DNA of 64,000 nucleotides. Origin: an uncultured Eubacteriales bacterium. Its GTDB lineage: Bacteria; Bacillota; Clostridia; Oscillospirales; Acutalibacteraceae. The stretch's first letter is position 1; every line of letters starts with the position of its first letter. The notes beneath the pieces were generated by a model. It did not search any database. It had not been told where the DNA came from and worked only from the letters and a program-made list of their open reading frames with translations. Shown piece by piece: positions 24,568 to 33,737 of the stretch. Position numbers and translations under genes: made by a program. Location: assembly GCA_902491475.1 (NCBI GenBank), contig CABUHY010000002.1:99583-163582 (forward strand). Direction: 5' to 3'.

Positions 24568-25626
24568 TTATGCGTTGATGAGCGTTGCCGAAGAGTTTGA
24601 AGTCGGCACAAAGCCCATATATGTTTTACCCGTGTTCATTTTAAGTTCGCTGCCGTCAGCCGAGTAAAGCTTGAGTTGATTATGCGTCGAGCCCTTTTTC
24701 CATGTGATTTCCTCGTAAGTGCCGTTGGAAACATAAAGTCCCTTGCCCTCGGAAAGGTTCCATTCGACAAGCTTGGCGTCATTTTTGTACATTGTAACAT
24801 TTGAATAGATAATAATTACATTGCTGACTGCCATCTGATTGCCGTCGGAGTCAACCATCGGCTTCGAGTTCATATTGTTATAGTACAGACCGTCGCCCGA
24901 GTTATAAGTAAAGGTGTGCTTGTAGCTGTCGGAGAACTTTATCTGGATACTGCTGCAGGGGTTCGCAAGAGTTCTCTTTTCCGAAGCGAAGCTGAACGGA
25001 GTCGCATAGGAAGCGTCAATGTCGGTGCGGAATTTCTTGTCTGCGATTGCCTGTGTGAGCTGTGCGCCTGTTGTGTATGCGTTGTGTGGAGCTTTTCTCG
25101 ACTTGTCGCGCTGGAAGTAGCCGCTCTCGCCCTTGTTGCCGTCAATGTGATTTATCGAGGAGTCGGACGAGAAAAGGTTATACGCAACAAAGCTGCCGCC
25201 GAAGTGAACATATATAGCGTCAAAGCCTGCCGCCATTTCAACGAAATTGTGGCGAGCGCTTCTTGTCGGACCTATCTTGCCAACATTTGAAATGTCGGAA
25301 TAAAGCCACAACATTCTTGTGATACCGCCCTCTGCAAGACCCTCTATAACTACATCGGGTGTGCAAAGACCCCACTGCGGGCGTGCTTCGGGAGAGTTTT
25401 CGACAACAACCGCGACGGGGCGCTTACCCTGTGCCGATTCGCTGAGACCCGAAAGACCTGTAAGGGGATTTATGTCGCCTGCCGGAGCGGGCTGTGTTGT
25501 TTCCTCGCCGGCGGAAGTGGTCTGCGGTTCTATGTCGTCCTTTTTGCCGCAGGCAGCAAAGACGCTCAATGCCACGGCAAGTGCAAGCAAAGCCGCAACG
25601 ATTTTGAATTTACGGGAATGAGACAT
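24568..25626 (-). CDS. DUF3048 (YerB-like) lipoprotein
   Basis: This 352-residue protein has a lipobox at VFAACGKK, a short Thr/Glu linker, then the DUF3048 core: NPLTGLSG, RPVAVVVENSPEARPQWGL, VGKIGPTRSARHNFVE, and the second DUF3048 domain around NVIIIYSNVTMY. It should be anchored outside the membrane. The function of the family is unknown. The start at 25626 has AAAGG upstream; 13 residues of an upstream extension were rejected. Confidence 0.85.
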   Translation of the reverse strand: MSHSRKFKIVAALLALAVALSVFAACGKKDDIEPQTTSAGEETTQPAPAGDINPLTGLSGLSESAQGKRPVAVVVENSPEARPQWGLCTPDVVIEGLAEGGITRMLWLYSDISNVGKIGPTRSARHNFVEMAAGFDAIYVHFGGSFVAYNLFSSDSSINHIDGNKGESGYFQRDKSRKAPHNAYTTGAQLTQAIADKKFRTDIDASYATPFSFASEKRTLANPCSSIQIKFSDSYKHTFTYNSGDGLYYNNMNSKPMVDSDGNQMAVSNVIIIYSNVTMYKNDAKLVEWNLSEGKGLYVSNGTYEEITWKKGSTHNQLKLYSADGSELKMNTGKTYMGFVPTSNSSATLINA

Positions 25627-25714
25627 TTTTAACAACCTTTCTTGAATGTGTTTACTTATGTACATTTTACCACATTATCGATATTTTTCAATAAGTTTTG
25701 ACAAATAAGACAAA

Positions 25715-25747
25715 AAATATGGGAGCTGTACCGAGTACAGCTCCCAA
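25715..25747 (-). terminator. Terminator after the EF-G paralog
   Basis: A perfect 11-bp stem GGGAGCTGTAC/GTACAGCTCCC with a 3-base loop is followed on the minus strand by ATATTTTTTG. Confidence 0.9.
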
Positions 25748-25758
25748 TATGTTGTGGT

Positions 25759-27825
25759 TTATTCTTCGTTTGCGGCTCTGTCTGCAATAACCTTGTCGGC
25801 AACCGGCTGCGGAGCCTGCTCATAGCGTGCAAATTCAAGCGTGTATGAGCCTCTGCCTGCGGTTATTGAACGCAAAACGGTTGTGAAGTCGCCCATTTCA
25901 GCCATCGGAACCTCCGCTACGAGCTCCTGCATATTGCCGTCTGCGGGGTTTGTGCCGAGCACCCTGCCCCTGCGCTTTGTAACATCGCCCATAATATCGC
26001 CGAGGTTATCGTTCGGAAGAAGAACGGTAAGCGTACCTACGGGCTCGAGGATTGCAACATTCGCATTGGGCATTGCCGCCTTGAAGGCGAGTGAAGCGGC
26101 GGTCTTGAACGCCATTTCCGAGGAGTCAACGGGGTGATACGAGCCGTCGTAAAGGGTTGCTTTAAGACCTACCATGGGATAGCCTGCCGCAAAGCCCTTG
26201 GAAACACATTCCTGCAAGCCTTTTTCGACTGCGGGGAAGTAGTTCTTCGGAACCGCACCGCCGACAACAGCGGTTTCAAACACGAGCGTGTCGCTGTCGC
26301 AGGGCTCGAATTTAATCCATACATCGCCGAACTGACCGTGGCCGCCCGACTGTTTTTTATGCTTGCCCTGTGCCTCAACCGCTTTTCTTATTGTTTCACG
26401 GTAAGCAACCTTCGGGGTTTCAAGCGTTACTTCAACGCCGAATTTGTTTTTGAGCTTGGAAACGATAACATCAAGATGCTGTTCGCCGAGACCCGAGAGT
26501 ATCTGCTGACGGGTTTCCTTGTTGAGAGAGAACGAAACGGTGGGATCCTCCTCCATAAGCCTCTGGAGACCCTGCGCTACCTTTTCCTCCTCGCCCTTCT
26601 TTGAAACGACAACCGCCATTGAAAGGCAGGGCTTCGGGAAGTCAACGCCCTTTAACTGCAATTTATTCTTCGGGTCGCAGAGCGTGTCGCCCGTCTTTAC
26701 CGACTGAAGCTTTGTGACAACGCCGATGTCGCCTGCGATGATTTCTTTTGTATCCTCCTGCTTGCCGCCTTTTACGGTTACAAGCTTGCCCATTTTTTCA
26801 ATTCCCTCGGTGCGGAAATTGTACGCCTGCGTGTCGGGAGTGAGTTTACCCGAAACAACCTTGAAGAAGGACATTTTTCCGACAAACGGGTCTGCAACGG
26901 TCTTGAAGCAGATTGCCGCAAGGGGTCCCTTGTCGTCGCAGGGAAGCATAACCTCTTCGCCGCTTTCGGTCGTTGCGGTTTCGCCCGCATAGCCGAATGC
27001 GCCGGGAACCGACCACGCAAGGCCGTAAAGGAGCTGGTCAACGCCTGCCGCTGTAAGACCCGAAACCGCATATACAGGGTAGATGGAGCCGTCGAAAATA
27101 CCGAGGCAAAGACCCTTTAAGATTTCCTCCTGCGTAAACTTTTCACCCTCAAAGAATTTGTCCATAAGAGCTTCGTCCGTTGTCGCAACGGCTTCCATAA
27201 ACGCAGATGTCATTTCCTCGATTACGGGGTCATTGGGAACATCGACCTTTTTAGCCTTGCCGTCCGCGTCATATTCAAACGCCATACCCGTCATAAGGTT
27301 TACATAGCATTTTGTAATGTTGCCCTCCATATAAGGAATGATTGTCGGGCAAAGCTTGTTGCCGTAAACCTCCTTGAGAGCCTCAAAGGTTTTATAGAAA
27401 TTTCTGTGGTCGGAGTCGGTCTTGGTAATGGCAAAAAACTTTGCTATACCCTTTTTCTCAGCCGCATTAAAGGCTTTTTCCGTGCCGACATCAACGCCCG
27501 AGCCCGCAGAGGTTACGATAAGTACGGCTTCAGCCGCTCTTACCGCTTCGGCAACTCCGCCCTCAAAGTCAAAAAGACCGGGTGCGTCGATTATGTTAAG
27601 TTTTGTGTTGTCCCATTCAATAGCCGCCATTGCGGAGGAAACCGATGACTTGCGGCGTCTTTCCTCGGCGTCAAAGTCGAGAACTGTATTGCCGTCGGCT
27701 ACTTTTCCGAGCCTGTCGGTTGCGCCTGCAACATAAAGCATTGCTTCGCAAAGGGTGGTTTTACCTTTTCCGCCGTGTCCGACTACGGCAATGTTTCTGA
27801 TGTTGTTTGATGTGTAGGTTTTCAT
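25759..27825 (-). CDS. EF-G-like translation GTPase (EF-G2 type paralog)
   Basis: This 688-residue protein has all five EF-G domains: the P-loop GHGGKGKTTL, domain II, and the III-V region with GLGEQHLDV, KKQSGGHGQFGDVW and AGRGSYTLEF. The GTPase centre departs from canonical EF-G: the switch I RGITI equivalent reads RRKSS, DTPGHVDF reads DAPGLFDF (catalytic His replaced by Leu), and NKxD reads TKTD. This matches the EF-G2-like paralog class of Clostridia, whose role is not settled. The ATG at 27825 is favoured over an upstream GTG that overlaps the TTGGAG site. Confidence 0.88.
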   Translation of the reverse strand: MKTYTSNNIRNIAVVGHGGKGKTTLCEAMLYVAGATDRLGKVADGNTVLDFDAEERRRKSSVSSAMAAIEWDNTKLNIIDAPGLFDFEGGVAEAVRAAEAVLIVTSAGSGVDVGTEKAFNAAEKKGIAKFFAITKTDSDHRNFYKTFEALKEVYGNKLCPTIIPYMEGNITKCYVNLMTGMAFEYDADGKAKKVDVPNDPVIEEMTSAFMEAVATTDEALMDKFFEGEKFTQEEILKGLCLGIFDGSIYPVYAVSGLTAAGVDQLLYGLAWSVPGAFGYAGETATTESGEEVMLPCDDKGPLAAICFKTVADPFVGKMSFFKVVSGKLTPDTQAYNFRTEGIEKMGKLVTVKGGKQEDTKEIIAGDIGVVTKLQSVKTGDTLCDPKNKLQLKGVDFPKPCLSMAVVVSKKGEEEKVAQGLQRLMEEDPTVSFSLNKETRQQILSGLGEQHLDVIVSKLKNKFGVEVTLETPKVAYRETIRKAVEAQGKHKKQSGGHGQFGDVWIKFEPCDSDTLVFETAVVGGAVPKNYFPAVEKGLQECVSKGFAAGYPMVGLKATLYDGSYHPVDSSEMAFKTAASLAFKAAMPNANVAILEPVGTLTVLLPNDNLGDIMGDVTKRRGRVLGTNPADGNMQELVAEVPMAEMGDFTTVLRSITAGRGSYTLEFARYEQAPQPVADKVIADRAANEE

Positions 27826-27946
27826 AGGGATCACTCCAATATCTGAAAAAATAGTTTATCTTTATGAAAATGAACATAATTTTCATATCAACAATAAAAA
27901 TTGTAGCACATTTGCACAAATATAGCAACAACAAAAATCAAAGAAA

Positions 27947-27987
27947 ATAAAAAAGACCGTAAAAAACATAAGTCTTTTACAGTCTTT
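27947..27987 (-). terminator. Terminator sharing a 30-bp repeat with 29412-29441
   Basis: The 13-bp stem (27952-27964 with 27975-27987) is followed on the minus strand by TTTTTTATTTTC. Positions 27955-27984 are identical to 29412-29441. The rest of 27826-28075 holds no gene that I can see. Confidence 0.8.
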
Positions 27988-28075
27988 CTGTATTACGACT
28001 CGTTCTGCGGCTTAAAGAAGCGGTTGAGGCGAGTAAAGAAAAGCTGCTGAATTAAAATGCAGTTGATATGAAACT

Positions 28076-28822
28076 TTAGGCGGCACTTGAACAATACACT
28101 TTTATATAAAAAGGTGTCAAATACCCATCCTGTTGTGCTTTATACATTTTGCTTATGGCAACTCCGGCTATACTGGTATATTCTTTGTCTGATTTATAAT
28201 CATATCTGTCGGTAATAGTCATTCCATATCTACTTGTTTTAACATAATCAAAACAATGTATGGCATAGTATGCGTCTTTGTCAAATTTGCTGCCGGAATT
28301 TAGAAAAGCTGCGCTACCGCTTGTTGTGCTATCTGAATGTATTTGCTTAAAAAGAGCAGTTTCGCAAATATCGCCGCCGTAAATCGGGATGTATACCGAA
28401 TCCAACACCTTGTTGGATTTCATATGTGTAAGTAATTCGGCAGATAAACGATAATCGTGTAATTTGAAGTAAGCAATTACAGAAGCTACTTCAGTTGCAT
28501 AAATCGGATGAACAGAATAACAGGCTACTCCGGAATTTTCAAGCAAGTATTCGTCTCTTAATTCTATTAAGGTTTCAATCAGTTCTGTAAATTTTGCTTT
28601 TTGAACCGTATCTGAGCAAACACTTCTCAACTGTTCATATTCTGCAATACTGTTGTTGAGTTCTTCTTCAACACTTGTTTGATTTTCAGCAAGTTCGGTG
28701 TTGATTGCTGTTAAGAAATCATCCGTTGAAACCTCTTGCGGTGTAGCGGCAAAAGAAACGGTTGATGTGAGCAAAATCATAAATAAAATTAAACAAATAA
28801 CTTTAAGTGAATTTTTATTCAT
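28076..28822 (-). CDS. Secreted protein of unknown function
   Basis: This 248-residue protein has a clear signal peptide (MNKNSLKVICLILFMI... cleaved near SFAATP). The mature part starts with a helical, Glu-rich segment (about 30-90) and continues with Tyr-rich sequence. I recognise no family. AGGAG precedes the ATG. The gene is AT-richer than the flanking core genes and sits with another unknown gene 20 bases upstream, so both may be acquired. Confidence 0.7.
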   Translation of the reverse strand: MNKNSLKVICLILFMILLTSTVSFAATPQEVSTDDFLTAINTELAENQTSVEEELNNSIAEYEQLRSVCSDTVQKAKFTELIETLIELRDEYLLENSGVACYSVHPIYATEVASVIAYFKLHDYRLSAELLTHMKSNKVLDSVYIPIYGGDICETALFKQIHSDSTTSGSAAFLNSGSKFDKDAYYAIHCFDYVKTSRYGMTITDRYDYKSDKEYTSIAGVAISKMYKAQQDGYLTPFYIKVYCSSAA

Positions 28823-28842
28823 AAATAAAACTCCTTTTTAAT

Positions 28843-29298
28843 TTACTGCGTCCATTGAATGACATAAAATTTGTTTGCGGTTTGGTCGTAAAGCAAATAC
28901 AACTTGTTTTCATACTTTTGAATCAGCTTTACACGGCATTGATTTTCAAAGTCAGGGCGGTTTTCCGAGGGTGCGTTGATTTCATCAAGCCAACTCAAAA
29001 TTTCCTGCTTATACTCGGGATTGCAACCGTCGGAAAAATCGGCAAAAAAGTCGCTCGGTATTTCTTTTTTCGGTGAATATACAGAGTAATATATTCCGTC
29101 GCCGTGAAAGCTCGGTCCTGTTGAAGCATAATAATCCTCGTGCAGCTTTTCGGGCAGAGTTGTTTCAAAATTCTGTTCATAAGCCCACTTCCTGTCGTGT
29201 ACGACAAAATCAATTATGAAATTAACTGCGAGGATTATTACCAACACTGCGAGAAATGCAAGGAAAATATACTTTACCGCTTTTTTTGACTTGCTCAT
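28843..29298 (-). CDS. Membrane-anchored protein of unknown function
   Basis: This 151-residue protein has a single transmembrane anchor at about residues 10-30 (YIFLAFLAVLVIILAV) and an extracellular domain of about 115 residues that ends with a Tyr-rich strand region (YENKLYLLYDQ). AAAGGAGG precedes the start. It probably forms one transcript with the secreted unknown downstream. No family was recognised. Confidence 0.65.
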   Translation of the reverse strand: MSKSKKAVKYIFLAFLAVLVIILAVNFIIDFVVHDRKWAYEQNFETTLPEKLHEDYYASTGPSFHGDGIYYSVYSPKKEIPSDFFADFSDGCNPEYKQEILSWLDEINAPSENRPDFENQCRVKLIQKYENKLYLLYDQTANKFYVIQWTQ

Positions 29299-29403
29299 TT
29301 CAGTCGCCTCCTTTCACTGTATTTTACAAATTCATTATCGTATTTAATTACACTTTGTCAATATTTAATGCAAAACTGCATTGTATTTCGTGCAAAACTG
29401 CAC

Positions 29404-29445
29404 AGAAAAAGGACCGTAAAAAACATAAGTCTTTTACAGTCCTGT
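29404..29445 (-). terminator. Terminator, second copy of the 30-bp repeat
   Basis: Positions 29412-29441 repeat 27955-27984 exactly. The hairpin GGACTGTAAAA/TTTTACGGTCC on the minus strand is followed by TTTTTC and ends the dockerin-protein transcript. Confidence 0.8.
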
Positions 29446-29463
29446 TATATCTTTATGTTTTTA

Positions 29464-30957
29464 TCAGCCGTTGAGAAGCTTTCCCGTGTTCACATAGAGG
29501 TCGGAATAGAACATATCGAAAGCGTCTATAACGCCGTCCTGATTGTAGTCGGCGGCATTGAAGCACGCTTCGTTTGTAAATTCCGCATCCTGCATCACGG
29601 CTTGTTCAATCAATTCATTGTCGGTAAGGTCGGTTTTGCCGTCGGCATTTACATCGCCCCAACGCACAAGGGTGTATTCAACCGCTGTGGGGCTTGTTAC
29701 CGTGAGCGTTCCGCCCGTGGTTGTGCCCGAGAGCGTCGCCTTATTGTTTGACGGTGCCCAGGACGGAGAGCTTATGCACCAAATTGAGGTGCGGATGTCG
29801 GCGTCCTTTGAAAAGAAGAGCATACCCTTTTGATTGTCGAAAACCGCCGATGCGCTCGGATTTATCAGAACGGACGAATATGCGTTTTCGGCGAGCGCGG
29901 GATAGGTAAGCGCAAAGCCGTCATAGCTGAAATGGGTGCCTGTATTGATGTGGCTGCCCGAGGAGTCCGTTCCGCTGCCGAATTTTGTCTGTGTTCCGAA
30001 CGAGCTTGACGAAAGCGACTCCGAGCCGACAAGGAAATAATCGTAGAATATTCCCGACGAGCCCTGATCCGCCCATGTGGCGTCGACGCCGTACCACTTG
30101 CCGTCCTCCATTTTGACATAGTTCCACTTGTGAGCTCCGCCGTTACCCGTGCCGACAACAAGTATGCACGGTATGTTTTCACGGTCGCAAATAAGCTTGA
30201 AAGCCTCGGCATAACCCTCGCAGACCGCCTTGCCGTTCAGGAACACGCCCGTGGGCTGGTGCGCCATGGCGACATTCGTTGTATATTCGGTCATTTTGCA
30301 GATTTTGTCGTGTATGGATTTGCATTTTGCGTAACGGGAGGAGCCGCTGACGGTAAAGTTGCCTATTTCCGACATCATTTGCGAATAGCATGAACGCACA
30401 GAGGCGTAGTTTTCATAGTCGCTTGTCGTGAGCCTTATATAAAGGTTAATTGCGGTTATCCAATAATTGCCCGAGCCGTCGTAAGAATAGCCGTAGGAAT
30501 ATCTGTATCCGCCGAGCCAGAAATACTGCGGGCAGTCGTCAATCGCTGCCGACACAGCACCTATCATAGCGTCCTGTGAAGCGGAGGCAAGGTCGTCGGT
30601 CGAGCTTCCTTTAATCTGACCTGTCGGGATTGTTACGGAAATAATTGCCTCCGTATCGCTGTCTCCGCCTATGTAAAGACCCGCTTCGTTTTCGATAATA
30701 GCATTATAAACGGTCTTTTGAGCCGAAGTGAGAAAATCGGAAAACATCCACTTTGAATTTGCGTTTGCGTAAAATCTGTTCGGAATTTGCACTCCGCCCG
30801 TTTTTGTCGGGAAATACGCCTCGTCAACAAGGGCGTTGCCGTAGATAAAGCCGTCGCTTTTCTCGTGATATATTTTCGGAGACTCGGAAAAGACGAAAAC
30901 GCAGCAGGCGCCTATAATCAGGCACAGACAAAGTAAGATTGCCGTAAGTTTTTTCAT
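29464..30957 (-). CDS. Secreted transglutaminase-like protein with C-terminal dockerin
   Basis: This 497-residue protein has a signal peptide at its N-terminus. The transglutaminase/protease-like core carries the triad Cys in GKAVCEGYAEAF, His in GGAHKWNYV and Asp in YGVDATWAD. After a spacer, the C-terminus shows two calcium loops of a type I dockerin, DVNADGKTDLTD and DYNQDGVIDAFD. Dockerins dock onto cohesins of cellulosome-like complexes in Ruminococcus and Clostridium. The core is probably a peptidase or a protein-modifying enzyme. It is followed by a paralog on the same strand. Confidence 0.88.
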   Translation of the reverse strand: MKKLTAILLCLCLIIGACCVFVFSESPKIYHEKSDGFIYGNALVDEAYFPTKTGGVQIPNRFYANANSKWMFSDFLTSAQKTVYNAIIENEAGLYIGGDSDTEAIISVTIPTGQIKGSSTDDLASASQDAMIGAVSAAIDDCPQYFWLGGYRYSYGYSYDGSGNYWITAINLYIRLTTSDYENYASVRSCYSQMMSEIGNFTVSGSSRYAKCKSIHDKICKMTEYTTNVAMAHQPTGVFLNGKAVCEGYAEAFKLICDRENIPCILVVGTGNGGAHKWNYVKMEDGKWYGVDATWADQGSSGIFYDYFLVGSESLSSSSFGTQTKFGSGTDSSGSHINTGTHFSYDGFALTYPALAENAYSSVLINPSASAVFDNQKGMLFFSKDADIRTSIWCISSPSWAPSNNKATLSGTTTGGTLTVTSPTAVEYTLVRWGDVNADGKTDLTDNELIEQAVMQDAEFTNEACFNAADYNQDGVIDAFDMFYSDLYVNTGKLLNG

Positions 30958-30978
30958 TTATATGTCCCCTTTCCTGTG

Positions 30979-32220
30979 TTATGCCGCACTGTTTGCAACT
31001 TCAGTGAGAATTTGTTTTGCATCCGCTATGCCGACAGAGCCGTCTCGGTTTACATCTGCCGCAAGCTTACCTGCGCATACGAGCGGACGGGAGCCTGCAA
31101 CGCTCTGCAAAACAAGCTTGGCATCCATAAGCGAAACTTTGCCGTCGGTGTTTGCGTCGCCGAAAAGGCTTATGTCGGAGCTTGTCGCTATATATGCGGA
31201 GGTGTTGAGGTCGGGATATGTAAGCGTTACATTTGTATAGCGGTCTCCCGTTGCGGTATGGGTGGTTGAAAAGGTTCTTCCGTCGGAGTCACGGGTATTT
31301 GCACCCATCATAAAGAATTCATCCGAGCAAACGCTTAATGAGCCGTCAAGGTCGTCCCAGGTAGTGTCTATTGCATACCATCTGTCGTCCATTTTGACAT
31401 AGTTCCATGCGTGTCCGACATTTCCCGCATAGCCTACGACTATAATACAGGGAATGTTGTTTTTGTCGCAAATCATTTTGAACGCCTTTGAATAGCCGTC
31501 GCAAACCGTGCTGTACGGGGCGAGCAGTGCGCTTGACGGGAAGAAAACCTTTGAATTTGCAGGCGAGGTGTCGTCCGTCAGGTCTGTTGCGTAGGAGGCG
31601 AGGCTGCAAAGCCCGTTGTGGATTGACGAGATTTTTTCGTAGTCGGTGTTTCCGCTTACGGGGAAGCTGTTTACGACCTTGAGCATAGCGTTATACTCGC
31701 TCTCGATTTGGGCAATATTATTATAAGGTATATAGCTGCAGTTAAGAGTAAGCGTGACGGAGGTTACGGTTGTGCCCAAAAATCCGCTTGTCGTATATGA
31801 ATACTCAAACGGGAGCGGATATATCCAGAAATACTCGGGCAAATCGTCCGTAAGAGCCGCAGCCGCCGCAACAATATTGTTCACAAGCTGACTTACGGGA
31901 AAGGTCTGCGAGGATGAAAAGTTTACTGTTATCTGACCCTTGGGCGAGGATTTCAGCCCTCCCCTTGTGTTGACAAAAGCGTTGTAAATAGCCTTTTGAG
32001 CACTTGTAAGGTTGTCGTAAAATTTATATGTCGAGGTGTTTACCGAAAGCTTGACATTTGCCTCGGAAAGGCTTGCCGTGTTGCCCGACGGGGAAAATCT
32101 TGCCGTGATAAGCTTGTTTTGCAGGTTTCCCGAAGCGGAATTTGCGCCGACGCCGAAAGAAAAAGTGCATATCAGAATACACAGACACAAAACAATGCTT
32201 GTAACTTTTTTGACCTTCAT
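30979..32220 (-). CDS. Secreted transglutaminase-like protein with C-terminal dockerin, paralog
   Basis: This 413-residue protein has a signal peptide ending near GVGANS. The catalytic triad is visible in YSTVCDGYSKAF, NVGHAWNYV and YAIDTTWDD. The C-terminal dockerin has DANTDGKVSLMD and DVNRDGSVGIAD. It lies 21 bases before its paralog, so the two form a tandem pair in one operon. GGAGG sits eight bases before the ATG at 32220; the upstream GTG overlaps that site. Confidence 0.88.
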   Translation of the reverse strand: MKVKKVTSIVLCLCILICTFSFGVGANSASGNLQNKLITARFSPSGNTASLSEANVKLSVNTSTYKFYDNLTSAQKAIYNAFVNTRGGLKSSPKGQITVNFSSSQTFPVSQLVNNIVAAAAALTDDLPEYFWIYPLPFEYSYTTSGFLGTTVTSVTLTLNCSYIPYNNIAQIESEYNAMLKVVNSFPVSGNTDYEKISSIHNGLCSLASYATDLTDDTSPANSKVFFPSSALLAPYSTVCDGYSKAFKMICDKNNIPCIIVVGYAGNVGHAWNYVKMDDRWYAIDTTWDDLDGSLSVCSDEFFMMGANTRDSDGRTFSTTHTATGDRYTNVTLTYPDLNTSAYIATSSDISLFGDANTDGKVSLMDAKLVLQSVAGSRPLVCAGKLAADVNRDGSVGIADAKQILTEVANSAA

Positions 32221-32288
32221 AATGAACACCTCCGCTTTAATATGTCTATCGTATCATATATCGGAATTTTTGTAAATATATAATGGTA

Positions 32289-32317
32289 TTGATTTTTAAC
32301 TGCGGAAAAAGTATAAT
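32289..32317 (+). promoter_or_regulatory. Promoter of murL-murD2
   Basis: TTGATT (32289-32294) and TATAAT (32312-32317) have a 17-bp spacer, 29 bases before the murL start. Confidence 0.75.
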
Positions 32318-32345
32318 AAACTGATAAAAGTCTGGAGTGATTTTT

Positions 32346-33737
32346 GTGGCAAACGAGAAATTTTTACAATTCCGTGAGGACTATCCGTCATTCTCATACG
32401 ACGGTTGGCATCTCACAAAGGAAAACGGTGTAATTAAAATAGTTTTCGACTTTTCGATTGACGGCTTGTGCGAGTTCCATCCGTCAACGGAAATTCCCGT
32501 CGCAGACCTTGAAATTGCGAACGATTACAATTCGGAGACCGCAGAAAAGATTATATTCAACCTCGGTATGGTGGAGCTGATAAGCTATTGGAAATGCGCC
32601 TGCCCGAAAACCGTGAATGTAAAGTGCGGTTATCTTTCCAAAAAGGATATTAAATGGTATAAGAAGCTCTATTTCGGCGGCCTTTCGGAATTTTTCTACA
32701 TAAACGGCATCGACACGGACGAAGAAGAGTTTATGGAGATAAAGGTAAACGATGAATTAAAGCACCACACCCATCCGCAGGTATACAATTCAAAGGGTAT
32801 AAATCTTATCCCCGTCGGCGGCGGCAAGGACAGCTGCGTTACGGCGTCGCTGCTCAAGGACTTCCGTGATAAAAATATGTTCTTTACCGTAAACGACCAG
32901 CAGGCGAGAACCGATACGGTGCTTGCGGCAGGCTACGGCGAAAAGGATATTATAAAGACTTACAGAACGATAGACAAAAATCTACTAAACCTCAATGCAC
33001 AGGGCTTTCTTAACGGTCACACACCGTTTTCGGCAATAGTTGCCTTTCTGTCGCTTTATTGTGCGTATCTTGTCGGCGGAAAATATATAATTCTCTCCAA
33101 TGAGTCGAGCGCTAACGAAACGAATATCGAGGGTGTGAATGTAAACCATCAGTACTCTAAATCCTATGAATTCGAGGATGATTTCACGGCTTATGTCGAG
33201 AGAAACATTTTCGGATATGACGGAGTTGAATATTTCAGCCTTTTGCGCCCGTTTTCCGAATTGCAGATAGCGAAGATGTTTGCCTCGCTCCCCCAATATC
33301 ACGATACATTCAGAAGCTGCAACAGGGGCAGCAAGAAAAATGTGTGGTGCGGAAAATGCGCCAAGTGCCTGTTTGTTTTCACGATTTTGTCGCCGTTTAT
33401 CGAGTATGACAAACTTGTTTCGATTTTCGGAAACGATATGCTCAACGACTCCGACTGCACCGAGGATTTTGACGGCCTTGCGGGAATTACAAAGCTGAAG
33501 CCCTTTGAGTGCGTGGGAACAAAATCGGAATTTAATTTTGCGCTTATGCGCCTTTGCGAAAAGCTCGAAAAGGACGGAAAAGAGCTTCCGCTTCTGTGCA
33601 AACGCTTCAAAGAAAATGTTGATGAAAACACGATAGATAAAAATTTACTAAAGGAATACAATGCCTTGAACAATGTGCCCGAGGATTTCCTTTATATCAT
33701 AATGGAGATGTATAATTATGTTGCCGAAGATAATTGA
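32346..33737 (+). CDS. murL: MurL-like UDP-MurNAc-L-Ala-L-Glu epimerase
   Basis: This 463-residue protein has an ATP-pyrophosphatase loop PVGGGKDS (about residues 156-163), SNESSANETN near 251-260, and a four-cysteine cluster in SCNRG and VWCGKCAKCLF (Cys325, 335, 338, 341). This arrangement matches MurL of Xanthomonas oryzae, which uses ATP to invert the terminal L-Glu of UDP-MurNAc-L-Ala-L-Glu. The next gene, overlapping by 20 bases, is a MurD ligase, as in the Xanthomonas MurD2-MurL pair. The start is GTG at 32346 with GGAG eight bases upstream; a GTG at 32337 overlaps that site. Confidence 0.82.
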   Translation: MANEKFLQFREDYPSFSYDGWHLTKENGVIKIVFDFSIDGLCEFHPSTEIPVADLEIANDYNSETAEKIIFNLGMVELISYWKCACPKTVNVKCGYLSKKDIKWYKKLYFGGLSEFFYINGIDTDEEEFMEIKVNDELKHHTHPQVYNSKGINLIPVGGGKDSCVTASLLKDFRDKNMFFTVNDQQARTDTVLAAGYGEKDIIKTYRTIDKNLLNLNAQGFLNGHTPFSAIVAFLSLYCAYLVGGKYIILSNESSANETNIEGVNVNHQYSKSYEFEDDFTAYVERNIFGYDGVEYFSLLRPFSELQIAKMFASLPQYHDTFRSCNRGSKKNVWCGKCAKCLFVFTILSPFIEYDKLVSIFGNDMLNDSDCTEDFDGLAGITKLKPFECVGTKSEFNFALMRLCEKLEKDGKELPLLCKRFKENVDENTIDKNLLKEYNALNNVPEDFLYIIMEMYNYVAEDN

